Assembly (NCBI GenBank): GCA_015680685.1
Contig: MNCI01007658.1
Coordinates: forward strand, 14,475 to 78,145
DNA from: Gnetum montanum
Taxonomy: Eukaryota; Streptophyta; Gnetopsida; Gnetales; Gnetaceae
Reading direction: 5' to 3'
DNA length: 63,671 nucleotides
A program made the translations under genes and the position numbers. The notes under the pieces were generated by a model that did no database searches, was not told the DNA's origin, and worked only from the letters and a program-made list of their open reading frames with translations. This document shows positions 1-11,250 of this stretch, in pieces. Each line of letters opens with the position of its first letter. Position 1 is the first letter of the stretch.

Positions 1-578
1 TCTTTACAAATCTTCTTTACAAATGCTCTTCTCAAGACCCAAAGTGTGTCTTCAAGTGAGAGCCTAAGTGCTAGCTAATAGCTTTCCAAAGTATGATCTC
101 CAAAAGTGTGATGTATGAGATCTCTCCCAAAAAACGTCCTTCTCTTTTCCCCCCCTTAAGCCTTTTTATAAGGTTCATAAGGTAGTTATGTTCCCAAAAT
201 ATCCTAGCTAACTTTTCTCCCAAGTAAGGAGGTTACAACTTATCCATTTAGTTAGGAGGAAGTTATGTAGTTAGGAGGAATTAATATTTGTAAATATTAT
301 AAATATTGCTTTTGTAAGTAATTTATTTATTAAAATAAATATAATTTAATTTAATACTAAATGTCATTAATCCCTAATAATTGTTTTCATAAAAATATAA
401 TGTAATATCCACCTTGGTGTGTAGATGTTGGTGGTAACGATAGTTAATTTAAAAAATAATTTATCTTTTCATGTACCTTGGAAATATAAATTTAAATTCA
501 GTGATGGCTCGAAATATGAGTCTGAATGTGAAGGCACTAATCCTATAATTGCCACCAGCTAATTCAAATTATCTTGCC

Positions 579-896
579 CTACCGAAAATCATTACCAACA
601 ACTGCCATCACAGGAGAAGGCTCAGCCACCGCATTAGGAAATGTCGCCCTGTGTCCCGTAAGATTCTGCAACCGTTCTAACCTTGGCCTCTCACAAGTGC
701 TCTTCCAGTTTTGATGATTATACAGAAATTTTGCAAGGTGTTTTATATCCTTGAGCAGAGCAAATTTGTATATTTTCACTACCTTCTGTACATAGCGTCC
801 ATCTGTGGCAATTGGTAAAATTTCTAGCTTATGAAGTTTTCTTCCAACATTTAATACAGATCCTTCAAGAAATGTCCACCAGGGATTTTGAGGCAT
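579..896 (-). pseudogene. Conserved unrecognised reading frame in family-S U3
   Basis: An open frame of 105 codons. Its C-terminal two thirds (for example ERLQNLTGHRATFPNAVAEP) recurs nearly unchanged in copy 2 at 45205-45420 (ERLQNLTEHRATFPNAVAEP). The N-terminal part differs completely between copies: here it reads WWTFLEGSVLNVGRKL, while copy 2 has a Ser/Gly-rich start. I do not recognise a family. The shared part could be an exon captured long ago, or simply a well-kept DNA segment that happens to stay open. There is no evidence that it is expressed. Confidence 0.3.
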
Positions 897-1346
897 TAGC
901 CACTATTACAGATGGAAACCCAAACTTGTTTATCATGAGAAATAGGTGCCTGTTCTTCTAAAATTCATTTTCTGAATTATTTTGAACAAGCCATAGGTGT
1001 CACCGCTGAAATAAAAAACAAGCATGCTGCGCTCTGCCCTTGACTGGCCTGAGTTCTTCCTGCACAACCCATACGTAATTACTGTCGAAAATAACAAAAA
1101 ACCCTCTTAATACAGCGCAGTCATGGAAAAGGACCTCCGCATGCTCCATGAACTCGGGCTTGCTGTTCTCAGTCTCCGGCGGGCTAGCTGTGGCTGCATC
1201 CGGTGATGTAGATTCAGCCGATGCGCGAGCATGATTCTGAGCAGGTACCAAACAACGTATTCACCGGTGATGCCCAAAAGCTTAAAACCACGACATTCAG
1301 TTCTGTGTTTCAAATTTTTTGTATTTCTGCAACGTTATTCGGGTTC
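780..1346 (-). other. Copy-specific segment inside family-S U3
   Basis: This stretch is not found in copy 2, where an unrelated segment of about 465 bp (45421-45885) sits between the same flanks. Base composition is richer in GC and CpG than the surroundings. Minus-strand frames contain protein-like runs such as FMEHAEVLFHDCAVLRGFF and VQEELRPVKGRAQHACFLF that look like host exons. I cannot name the gene. Exchange of a host-derived segment within a mobile repeat is the likely explanation. Confidence 0.35.
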
Positions 1347-1726
1347 ATCTACACAGAAACCTTCTCATCCTTTGTTAATTAAATTTACCGAATGAAATTC
1401 AAAACGTGTTGGTAATCCATTCATTAGATCTTCCGCACGCTTCTAACTCTTAGGTGGACCTTAATAATCCATTATTCAACATTAGCAGGGAGTATGCTTT
1501 TTGCAGTAAATAATTTCATCCTTTGTTTGCTATTCCAATCTTCAATAAAGGCATTTTAATCTTGCTTTCCAAGAAGGCCTTAACATCAAAATTATTTACC
1601 AGTGGATGTTTCTCCAAAAATACCCATCAACTCACAATACTAAAGTTGCAAATTTACAACCAGGGATTGTGCCGATTTTAAATATAATATTCCAACTGTT
1701 CCATGGAATGGCCAAATGTGCCAACA

Positions 1727-2751
1727 CTTATCAAACCTTGCTTCAAGTTTATCGTTAGACCTTTGTATTGACAAGGTTTGTTGTGAAATCACCTTATCAA
1801 GAGCTGTCGAGAGTTGTCTCTTTTTCCTTATCATAGATGTGAACCTTCTTATTTTGAAGGGTTGGGTCCTAGTGAAATTTCTTAACATTCTCCTACTTAC
1901 ATAGATTTCCTTCTTTTTTTAACACACGCTTGATTAGCCTTTGGATCTGATGGGTTCCTAGTTCATATAATTGACCTTAAGCATACAACCTAAGGTTCTC
2001 CCTTGTTTCATTACGAAGCCCCTATATGATGTGGAAAAGTTTCTCTTCTTAAGAGAAACCATGGCCTGGGCATCTGTTTAGTAAAGAATAATATCTATGT
2101 AGGGCCATATCTAAGGGTTCATGTTATTCTTGTTTCCATCATTGGATTTTTTTCCTTAGGTTGGACACCCTTGCATAGGTCTGGTATTTCTTGTTGAAGA
2201 GTTCTAACATTGTGGAACACCAATGGATTGAATTTGGTTTCAATGATCTATACCACATTTTGGCTTTATTTATTATTATTCTAGGAAATATCCTAAGGTT
2301 TTGCCACCCACTTTCTATTTTTTGTAAGACACAAGCATCACAAAAGGCTTATAAATGATGTTATGGATTAGAATCATAGCCTCCCACAAATTTAGGAATA
2401 TTATTCATATCAAGCCTTTTGATGTGACTTTTCTTGCGATGCTTATTGGGTATTTTAACTACCTCTTTAATTTGCATCATTCTCTTAGTGGCCAAGGGTT
2501 CATCATCATCAAACATATCATAGTGAAAATTTATATTTCTATTTGTCTGATTGTGATGATCTTGCCTATGTTCATTTTGATGTCCTTGATTTTTCCCTTG
2601 GTTTTGATTTCTATCCTTATTTCAACCCAATAGTGGAGCTTGGTCTTTATACCTACATTCATCTTTGTCAGAACTAGATGTTGAAGAGGAAGAGAAAGAT
2701 GAGGAATTTGGAGGATTTCCATGGCATCTATNTCCCTGGAAATGGTTCCCA
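1727..2751 (-). pseudogene. gag relic of family A-F element (fragment X)
   Basis: Minus-strand gag remnant, collinear with E at 15020-16000 and D at 53900-55700. It includes the helical region next to the shared block aaggtttgttgtgaaatcac and the Ser-rich segment before the PBS. Stops and frameshifts break every frame. It is cut on the left by family-S DNA directly at 1726/1727. The N-terminal part of gag is missing, because the Ser-rich segment runs straight into the PBS near 2735. Confidence 0.6.
2733..2750 (-). promoter_or_regulatory. Decayed tRNA-Asp-type primer-binding site
   Basis: The minus strand reads GGGAACCATTTCCAGGGA, a decayed form of the plant tRNA-Asp 3'-end complement (tggcgccgttgccgggga). 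It sits one base from the LTR edge tgatgag, as in F (49452-49468) and D (55708-55725). Confidence 0.5.
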
Positions 2752-2985
2752 TGATGAGCATAGGATACCCCCTACATCCAACCTTATGAATCACAAGCAT
2801 TCATGTATCATTTAGTCAAATTCAGTGGATGGGAATAGTTGTGCATCTGGATCATTATGTCTTGATCATAGTTCATTGTCTTCCCACTTAGACTAGTGGT
2901 AGCTTTGTCACGTATGGTTTAGTCTAAAGTGAGGCATATGATTCTTAATGTTGTTTTGGCCTTATGCTACTCTTAATGCCTTGTT
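2752..2985 (-). repeat. 5' LTR fragment of fragment X
   Basis: Starts tgatgagc and matches the U5-side of the LTRs of E (9666...), F (42320...) and B: the ccaaccttatgaatcacaag block, the cttcccac block and the gtatggtttagtc block. It stops at a (TA)n run, and the remaining ~600 bp of LTR are absent. Confidence 0.65.
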
Positions 2986-3011
2986 TATATATATATATAT
3001 ATATATATATA
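2986..3011. repeat. (TA)n microsatellite
   Basis: An uninterrupted TA run of about 26 bp. A second shorter TA-rich run lies at 3389-3407, so the foldback element between them may have inserted into, or expanded from, a TA tract. Confidence 0.85.
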
Positions 3012-3029
3012 AATCTATTAATTGATTTA

Positions 3030-3365
3030 GATGATTTTAATCAAGCCTAACTACTGGATGAGGTAACAAGATATCTAAAAATGGAGTTACTCATCCATCC
3101 TTTGTTTCTCTACCCCTTTCCCAATTTAGTTTTACCCTCTTGGTCAAGTTTTTTCTATCTTTTTTTGTTCATGGCATTTTTGAGAAATAATTCTCTTACA
3201 TAACTAACAACTCAAAAATGCCATGAACAAACAAACATAGAACAAACTTGATCAAGAGGGTAAAACTAAATTGGAAAATGGGTAGAGAAATAGAGGATGG
3301 ATAAGTGATTGCATTTTTAGATATCTTGTTACCTTGTCTAGTAGTTGGGCTTGGTTAAAATCATC
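3030..3365. repeat. Foldback / MITE-like long hairpin
   Basis: Two arms of about 155 bp, 3030-3184 and 3211-3365, are inverted repeats of each other around a 26-bp loop. Paired blocks include gatgattttaatcaagcc with its complement near 3350-3365, and the gccatgaaca block either side of the loop. Identity looks near 85-90% by eye. There is no coding capacity. It is flanked by TA runs on both sides, compatible with a TA-targeting MITE, but exact termini and target duplication cannot be fixed in TA-rich flanks. Confidence 0.75.
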
Positions 3366-3757
3366 TTATTTAAAATCATCTTGGCCAATTATATATATGT
3401 ATATATAAGCTATTGGAGTGGTTTTGTAGACAATGAGTAGAATTTAATTATTTTTTAAAGTTTTTAAGTTATCAATTATCATTATAAAGGACATCGTTAT
3501 AAATGTTCAGGTTGTTAAAATATTCAGAGAACTATTTAAATAGCATAAATATTTTCATTCCAAATATTATATATTGGTAAACATAAATTGGTAGAAATAA
3601 AATTTTATATATTTCATATATGTTGATGAAAGAATACATTTCATAATTATTGCAACAAACATTACAAAGTTGTAGAATAAGATTGAGCAAAAGGAAAAAT
3701 ATAGTGATAAGTGTGAACTCAATATGTCTAATCCTCCAATTGAGCAAAACAAACTTC
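3366..3757. other. AT-rich DNA, nothing recognised
   Basis: Very AT-rich. The only open frames are low-complexity hydrophobic runs. No similarity to the other repeats in the window was noticed. Confidence 0.5.
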
Positions 3758-6240
3758 CTATGCAATTGTACTATGGATATGTTTTGCATATGAAATCTTT
3801 TTATATCTTTGCGTAGAGAAAGGAGGGTAAATCTTCAAAGAATCAATGGTCTTGACTCTATATAATGCAAGAAACATTAGACTTGTAACTTCTCTTGAAC
3901 AAATGTCAATAGTAGCCTTATCTAGTGTAACTCCTTGAGATTTATGAATAGTCATGGCCCATGCCAACCATAACATAATTGATGCAATGCTTCTTGGACC
4001 ATAGGTACAATTGACACATGATAAGAATTACCATTATCAAAGGGACATCCAATGTAGGAGTCAAAATCAACAAGAATGTATGATGGTAATGTAGGTGGTT
4101 GTTTACTTGGATGATACATAATACTATGAATCATGCTAAATGCACCATTTACCAATCCTACTTTAGGCCAAAGGTTAACTATGAGCATAACCCTTTCACC
4201 TTTACATATACGTAGAGATTGCTCAATATCATCACCATCATCATTTGAGATTTTGAATCCATGGGGATCTCTATCTACTACACACATATCAATGGGTCTC
4301 TACATTATTTGCAACATACTCTTATCATGTGATTAGACTTTATCCTGCCTATCATACAAATGCATTGATTCTTCAAAATTTTCTAATCTAGTTGAAGTGG
4401 ATGGAAGATTCATTCAAGCAACCAATAAGTTATAGTCTTCATCATGCCTTTTTCCTTCTTGGATATGCATTAATACTTTCCTAAATCTTCATTGTTGAGG
4501 TTCAGTTCTAGACTAATAATAAACTACATCTAAAATAAGAAAGGTATCATATGATTGTCAAGCCCCTACAATATCTAATTCCTAGATGCATAAGGCACAA
4601 CATCAAGCATAGGAGGAAGTTGACCCAAATCACCTATTAGCATAATTGACCTTTGTCCAAAAACTTCATTGTGATGCTCAGGAAAAAATTCTCTTAGTTT
4701 TCTATCAATGCTTTTTAATAATCTTCCTCCCATAAAACTCATTTCATCAATTATTATATATCTGACTTGTGATAGTGGATGCTATATACTTATCTTTATA
4801 GAGGAAGAGAGTTATTTGTAGGCACCTATTCTAATGCTCAAACTGAAGTGAATGGTTGTTGCATTAATGTTAAATGTAGTAGCTCTTGTGGGTGCCTTGA
4901 CAAGTAAAGCATTATGTTTTTTCATGGCAATATTTCATGAAAGCATTACGAAGTGCGCTTATGAGAAATGACTTTCCCATACTAGCTATTCCCTAGATAA
5001 TCATTCATAAAGGGGAAATAACTTCATTTCTTGACTATGAAAACATCATGTGCCCTATAATTTTATTATAGCATTTCTTTTACTTAGTACCTAGCTTATC
5101 AGAATCATAGATACTATAGATATGATCAAGGATAATCATGGATCAATAGTATTTATTATTGGCAATAAAGCTTATAGTGAACTTTGCAACATTGTCTTCG
5201 AGATACTATAACGTCTAGTCATGCATCCTATCAGCATCTCATAGGCCAAGCATCTCCAATTTTTTTCTCTAAAAATGGCCCATTAATAAGAGATGAAAAT
5301 TAAGGATTTTAAAATTGTATTCTTCATGTTCCTGCACTTGGAAAGTTACATCTAGAAACTATCTTTCTCCCTCCAAATTTCACTAGAATTCTTCTTCAAT
5401 ATTAATCTTTGATGCTACATATAGATGTTGAATGGACAACCACTTCATTTCAATCTCATTATCATTAAAACCAACATTTTGCTTCACATCTCTAAATGGA
5501 TATTGCAACAACAAAATAGCCCAATAATATTCAATTCATTTTTATTCCCCTTTGGTGGAATGAGAAACTTGGGATAATATCTCATTATAGCATTTGGCTT
5601 TAGGTGATGTGAATTCCAAATTGGATTGTTCATATTCTTTATGTTGCAATTGTACTCTCTAAAAGCCTATAGCAATGATACAACCTCCATTGGAAGAGAA
5701 TGTTTCTAATACATATTAATAATACTTGTGTAGTTTTCACCTTCATCAATTCAATCTAAATTAATTTGAAATTTTTGTACACCTCTCCAGAAGCATTTAG
5801 TATGCAGAGAACATGATTGCAGTTTGTCAAAGGTAGCTCATACAACATGTGATAAACCTCCATAGCACCAATGTCTTTATCTTTAGTAGCATTCATCATG
5901 AGCCTTTTGTAGACTAATAAAGGATCATCATGAGGATTTCTTGATTGTAAAATTTATAGCAACATATCATGAAAATATTGTGATTTCTTCTCTAATTTAG
6001 CTACATGTTTCATGATATATTTTATGACAACATATTGTGACATTATTGGCTAAAAATTTGTATTTGCCCTCCATGTCTAAAGCATCATTCTATTATAAAC
6101 ATTAAGCCTTGAATCATTTCTTTGAGAAACATAAGTAATCTCATTATTATTTTCCAGATCTCTCTAAGGAGTGGATTCTAAAGATAATGACCAAGGAACA
6201 TTGTACCTAAAATTAAAATATATGAAAGTTGAATATCTAT
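3758..6240 (-). pseudogene. Helitron-type Rep/PIF1 helicase relic
   Basis: Minus-strand remnant with PIF1-family helicase motifs in the right order. A Walker A with GKS (GIASMGKSFLISALRNAF) lies near 4940-5000, Walker B (RYIIIDEMSFMGG) near 4715-4775, a LIGDLGQLPPMLD motif near 4615-4660, then GERVMLIVNLWPKVGLVNGA near 4130-4200 and the C-terminal MTIHKSQGVTLDKATIDI near 3900-3955. Upstream, near 5770-5960, the reading QSRNPHDDPLLVYKRLM followed by DIGAMEVYHMLYELPL resembles the segment just before the helicase in plant Helitron proteins, which argues for a Helitron rather than a host PIF1 gene. Helitron Rep-helicase initiates rolling-circle transposition. Many stops and frameshifts show it is dead. 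Helitron termini were not located. Confidence 0.7.
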
Positions 6241-7186
6241 ACAATTTTTATTCAAGATATATTAAAGTATACTTGCTAATAAAAATAAATAAAATAGTGA
6301 GGAAATATTAAGAAACTAGAAATATTTATTGTTAGAGCCTACCATTATTTAGGATGAACCATAGTGATGGTAGGGTTTACGAGGTACAAGTTTCGATGTC
6401 AATATGTTGGCGCTCCAATGCATAGTTAAACCCATGATCTACTACTGCTTGTTTTTTTTTTAAATTAAAAAAATTAGTTATATATATATTAAAAATAGAT
6501 TTTTTTGGAATCCATGTTGGCCTACAAAGGCTGCACATGTGCTGCTAGCCACACAGGTCCTACAAGGGTTGCACTAGCCCCACTAGCTATGTAGGCCTTG
6601 TTTGGGGGCCACTACCCTTTGCACTCTGCAAGTCCACCAATGATCCATGTCCCGCTATCACTCTCTGTGCTCTACCCCACTTCTTTGACTACCACTACTA
6701 CTTTGACTACCACTACTTCTAAACATGCTGCCCTCTCACATGCATCCCACTGCCATTGTTACCCATTGATCACTGTGCATGTATGGTTGCAGTAGATCTT
6801 CCAATTGTCGTGCCTCCCATGCATTTCTTCCATAGCTGACTATCACTAGCATGCTAATCTGACATGCTTTACGTCACGGATGCCTATGAGCATGGGCTGA
6901 GCATTGGAACTAACATGTACATGGACAAGGATGAGGATGAGGTGGGAATATTCTAGGGCATGGTACAAGGCTTCGCAGCATTAATGATGATGCGATGCCT
7001 AATGTTGCATCACGTAATGTTCAAGCATGAGAAGGCATGCCTCTACTATGAGACCTACATGTGGAGAATGATATGGAGGAGGTTTTAATAAATCTACTTA
7101 GCTAATGAGATCTGATGTGACATGACATAGCAGTGGTGACAAACTTCATCCCCCTCCCATCCACCATCATGCCAGACATGTTGGCC
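6241..7186. other. Unassigned stretch with a GC-richer island
   Basis: 6520-6900 is clearly less AT-rich than its surroundings and has Ser/Thr/Pro-rich frames without recognised domains (for example plus-strand 6598-6795). In 6850-7090 a plus-strand frame reads protein-like (HHVMFKHEKACLYYETYMW) but has stops and matches nothing I know. I see no promoter or terminal repeats. It may be a decayed DNA transposon or captured DNA. Confidence 0.35.
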
Positions 7187-7893
7187 TCTTGGCCAAAATA
7201 ATAAAGAAATCAATTATTTAACTAATGAACAATGGAAACTAAAGTCTAAACTAGCCTATGTGTGATGAGTATCCATTCCTAACCTTTTGTACACACCTTG
7301 GACTTTGTGTAACTATTGTTGGGATTACCAAGCATACCATTACTAGGCATACCAAATGATACACTATTGGGTTACCAAGTAATTATACTTAAGTGCTCAT
7401 GATTATTCGTACTCATTCTGCTTAACAATAGGAAAAATGAAGAGCAATAAATATTAACATTAACTAAGAAAAATAGTAAACATTTAAGTAATTAAAAGCA
7501 ATAATAAGGGTAAGTGGATGCTACAATGATGAAGGTAATCTTGATCTTTATTGTTGAACATGTAACATGTCCAATTACATCATACTCGAATAAGGATGTC
7601 ATATAATCACGTAACATCACACTATGGGCATGCACTAGAAAACAAATTAATAGAATTTCTCTATGTCTACTTCTAAAATCTAATATGAATCTATCTCCCT
7701 ATGTCTATATCTATATATCTCCCAACTGTGCACCCAAGTGTGGTATTTATAGGCTAGCATAGAAGGGGCAATATTGGATCTTTAACATCAGAGGTTGTGC
7801 CCTAATATTAGATATCTGACATTATGGCCTTGATATTAGATACCCAACATTCTGGCTACCTAATATCATGAGCCTGCGAAACATGACTCATCA
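7187..7893 (-). repeat. LTR fragment, F-like
   Basis: Matches the LTRs of F from about 42535 onward: the attaactaatgaacaatgg block, the cacaccttggacttt block and the U3 end catgactcatca. The U5-side is missing. The U3 edge at 7893 joins copia DNA instead of a polypurine tract. It may be the 3' LTR of element H, whose 3' region resumes at about 8701. Confidence 0.6.
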
Positions 7894-7929
7894 AATGACA
7901 TCACATACAAATCTTCCTCTCAATGAGGA

Positions 7930-8200
7930 GGAATTATTTGGTACAAATATTTTAATTTTTCCCACAAGTCTTTGATAGTTAGAACCTTGGAAATGTTGAA
8001 CAACATCAAGTGAGAGAGACACAAATGAATTATGCTTCATGTTCTTCTATCTAAGGCCTCCTAGTCTAAATCTATGGTAGTAGCAGGCTTTGAATTAATA
8101 ATTACTTGCCAAAGATCTTCTCTGACAAGAAGATCCACCATGTACATTTTCCAAACTTTGTAATCATTGTTAGTGAATTTTTTAATTTTTATTTTTACAA
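7930..8200 (-). pseudogene. Ty1/copia gag N-terminal relic
   Basis: The minus-strand translation contains YKVWKMYMVDLLVREDLW and, further on, LWEKLKYLYQ, the N-terminal part of plant Ty1/copia Gag (the region before the zinc knuckle). Stops interrupt it. It lies just inside the copia PBS at 8265, in the expected order and orientation. Everything downstream (protease, integrase, RT) is missing, because the fragment ends at the LTR edge at 7893. Confidence 0.55.
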
Positions 8201-8264
8201 AGTTTGCTATACATTGAAATCAAACAATACCATGAAATAATAAAAACTACCATAAAAGAACCTA

Positions 8265-8276
8265 GCTCTAATACCA
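8265..8276 (-). promoter_or_regulatory. tRNA-iMet primer-binding site (copia)
   Basis: The minus strand reads tggtattagagc, one transition from the canonical plant Ty1/copia PBS tggtatcagagc. It lies two bases from the LTR end at 8279. Confidence 0.8.
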
Positions 8277-8278
8277 AT

Positions 8279-8700
8279 TGTGATTTTTAGATTGTTTGTG
8301 ATAATAGTAATAAAATAAATCAATAGAAAAACACAAGAATATATCATGGGGAAAAACAAGAAAAACCCTAGCAAAAAATAGGCTCCTAGATATTTATGTT
8401 AGCTCAAAGAGAATTTCTAAAACATAATGAACAATAGAGAATCGGAAAGAAGAAAGCATTGGGATGAAGGCCAAACACAATACCTTGAAGGCTTCCTCAT
8501 AACCATATTTATAGCATGGGATGGACATATGAAGGTAGTATTAATTAGATGTAAACTATATATTAATAATAGTAAAATGATGAAGATGAATAATAGTTTT
8601 ACATTGACTATATTTCAAATATCTACAATGAGATACTCAATGCTACAGTTTATTACAATATAACTATTGTACCATATAATTACAAAAACGATAATTCTTG
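8279..8700 (-). repeat. Ty1/copia 5' LTR (outer end approximate)
   Basis: Begins at tgtgatttttag next to the PBS, as the 3' end of a minus-strand LTR should. The outer end was not found exactly. By about 8701 the DNA is recognisably the 3' region of gypsy element H, so the boundary is set there. Confidence 0.5.
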
Positions 8701-9660
8701 TAATCAAAGAGATGAGAATATATGAGCTTATGTGAATGATAGTTGCCTTCACTTTACTCACAGATCCTTCCTAAAGAAGGCTTTCACCTTTAAAGCCCTT
8801 GCATAACCACTCCTACAAATGTCTGTAGACACTTAAATAATTGAATGCAAGTCATATCTATATTCCAATACATACTTATTAGAACTACCATAGTAAGATA
8901 ATCAAACTATGCTATATAAAATTATCAAATTCTAATTATATATGCCAATGAGATGAAATGGTAAAAGAATGGATTAGAGAAAATGCAACATAAGGTGTCT
9001 TACCATAGTCATAATGAATACTATGTATTAGGCATGATTAAAAGTAACCAATATACCTTTCCATTCAAGTTTCAAACCAAGCCCATATCTCATACTAGTG
9101 ACATTGCATTATCTCCTCTTAAACTATTGATCAAAAGACCAACCACAACCACATGATGATATCATTACTTACATGAAGTGCTTAGAAAGCCAAAAATACA
9201 TTTAATAAATTATAATATTTTTATGTTTTTAGGACATCTTGATCATTGATTAAAGGGATGTCTTTAGGTATGGATAACATGTCCTTCTAGCTCCATAGCC
9301 AATGCTAATCCCATCAACAGTATACCTTCTGGCATGGGTAACATATCTATCTAGTCATATGATGAAACGAGTCTAAGAGACCATTAGATTCTTGTAAGTA
9401 GCCTATCTTTAGGCATGGGTAACATGTCTTTCCAATGGGACTACAAGAATTTTTATTATGTGAATAAATTAGTTATTATAATAACCTCACTAGATAACTA
9501 CTTTCAAGCATGGGTAAAATGCCTTTCTAGTGTCATAATAAGAAAACAACTTTTATTTTGAAAAAATTCTTCCATTTTTTAAATAAATACACATGGAGCA
9601 CTCAAACTCATAGAAGAAGTCCAAAAAATCAACAAATCCCCTTAATGTCACATCCTTTTT
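8701..9660 (-). repeat. Element H, 3' region (outer part)
   Basis: Collinear with E at 12286-13040 and C at 27600-28230: the hairpin-box region (8758-8808), the repeated caggcatgggtaacatgtc-like blocks and the terminal ccccttaatgtcacatcc block. It continues, after removal of E and one ctaac, at 17244, where the same conserved region goes on. It is therefore the flank of E and belongs to the older host element. Confidence 0.65.
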
Positions 9661-9665
9661 CTAAC
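9661..9665. repeat. Target-site duplication of E, left (ctaac)
   Basis: ctaac directly precedes the LTR start tgatgag. The same five bases follow the other LTR at 17239-17243. Confidence 0.85.
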
Positions 9666-10534
9666 TGATGAGAGACAGGTACCCCTATGTCCAACCATAT
9701 GAATCACAAGCATTCATGCATGATCTAGTTGAATTCTATGGATGGGACTAGTTGTGGAATCTAGATTGTTAAGCATTGATTGCAAGATGTTGTCTTCCCA
9801 CTTGTACTAGTTGTAGCTTTGTCATGTATGGTTTAGTCCAAAATCAAGCATATGATAATTGATGTTGTTAGGGCCATTTTACTTCGAGTGATAAACATAG
9901 TTGAGAATGAAATTTAATCCTAAATCCAAGTAATGATGGTAATGTATATCTACTCTAGCCTAGAGTGATGAGCATCTGGTCCTAGCTTACCATATATGCA
10001 TTGGGCTCATGTTACTATTACTAGGTTACCAAGTGTTATGCTATTGGGCAAACCAAGCTATAACACCACTAGGATTACTAAACGATTACACTTAAATGCT
10101 TGAAATTAGCTGTACTCATTCCTCTTTAATAATAAACAAGTAAAGTAAAATACCTAGAAATGTAAATGGTTAAACTAAGGAAACATGAAAAACTATGCAA
10201 AGTAAAATAGTAAAACTAAGTGGATGATGCAATGATGAAAAGTAATCTTGATCTTTATTTTTGAGCATGAATTATGTCCAAGTACAGTTCACTTAAATAA
10301 AGATTCCATAAAACTACTGAACACCACACTGTGAACATTCACTCTATTGCTAAAACTACAAAATGAAACTATAAGAATCTACTGAAGGATGGAATAAAAG
10401 TTATTTGGATCATGTGCCCAAGTACTATATTTATAGGTAGGCACATATTCTACAATATCAAATATCCAATAATGTAGTATGAGATCTAATATCAAGGCTA
10501 AGATATTTTAGCTACTGAAATACACGATTCATCA
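9666..10534 (-). repeat. E 3' LTR
   Basis: 869 bp, edges tgatgag...tcatca. Collinear with 16384-17238. Minus-strand TATA-like cctataaatatag at about 10426-10438, and a run of decayed GATATC-like words in U3 (10470-10520). Confidence 0.85.
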
Positions 10535-10547
10535 TACCCCTATGACT
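10535..10547 (-). promoter_or_regulatory. Polypurine tract of E
   Basis: The minus strand reads gtcataggggta directly before the LTR. C has a run of five G (tcatgggggta, 23749-23760) and F a variant (43179-43190). It primes plus-strand DNA synthesis in LTR elements. Confidence 0.7.
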
Positions 10548-11250
10548 AAATAAAAACTTGTCATTGAGTAAACAAAAGAAGTAACAGGTTCCTTACAAAA
10601 TATTGTGAAATTATGGGATTATTAACTAACTTTGAGTGTCATAGTGGTGTGTACAAAAATGACATAGTTATATGACAAAACAAAAATGAAATTTGAGCTG
10701 GCTTGATGTAGTTCATGTTTGGGTGGTGGTGGCTCTTCCATCAACTTCTTCCCTTTGTCATTAGGCTTATAGAATGTTTCTCCTTTTCTATCCTTGTCTT
10801 CTTTTTTCATATGTCCTCTCTATTAAGTATGGCATAGAGACTTCTTTAATTTTCACTTTAGCATCGACCTATTTGTTCTACTAGAATTGGTAGGTTTCTC
10901 CTAGGTTCCATTCACTGTTGTTGACTAGTGTAGGCCATAATGTAGATGCTTAGAGTTCCATCTTTACTTCTTTTGAAGAAAATTTCATAAAGGAACCAAA
11001 ATTCAATTCCACGATGATCATGGATATGATTAATCTTCTTGGATGGCCTAGAGGAAACCTGGTTACAGCATGAGGCACTAACCTTGTTTAGGTGCTTGTG
11101 GAATTTCTACCTCTCCTTAGGCTGAGTGCTCTATAGTAGGGGTTTCTTCATGAATGTTGTATGATTGAGCCTCCTTCTTTACATGTTCTACTTATTTTTT
11201 TTGTATGATTGAGACTCCTTCTGGTATCCTCTTCGAGGCCATTTGCAATC
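10548..11250 (-). pseudogene. Second ORF relic of E (internally deleted)
   Basis: Minus-strand frames resemble two separate parts of C's second ORF: the EEWYLGEILWFWQK-like stretch (C ~26280-26330) and the C-terminal WKSHHH stretch (C ~23960). The roughly 2 kb between them, including the conserved PFPCLI segment, is gone. Several stops. Function unknown; see C's ORF2. Confidence 0.45.

Larger units (their letters stand above)
1..1726 (-). repeat. Long LTR, family S, copy 1 (cut by window start)
   Basis: Collinear with 44577-46268, with strong blocks at 1-110, 545-770 and 1347-1726. The right edge is sharp: both copies end in tgtgccaaca and are followed by unrelated DNA (here a gag relic, there another retroelement interior). 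Read on the minus strand it begins TGTTGG, typical of an LTR 5' end. A minus-strand TATA-like box lies near 165-178, as in copy 2 near 44768-44776, so about 1.5 kb would be U3. The rest lies outside the window. The LTR reading rests mainly on copy 2, which has both ends and a target-site duplication. Confidence 0.55.
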
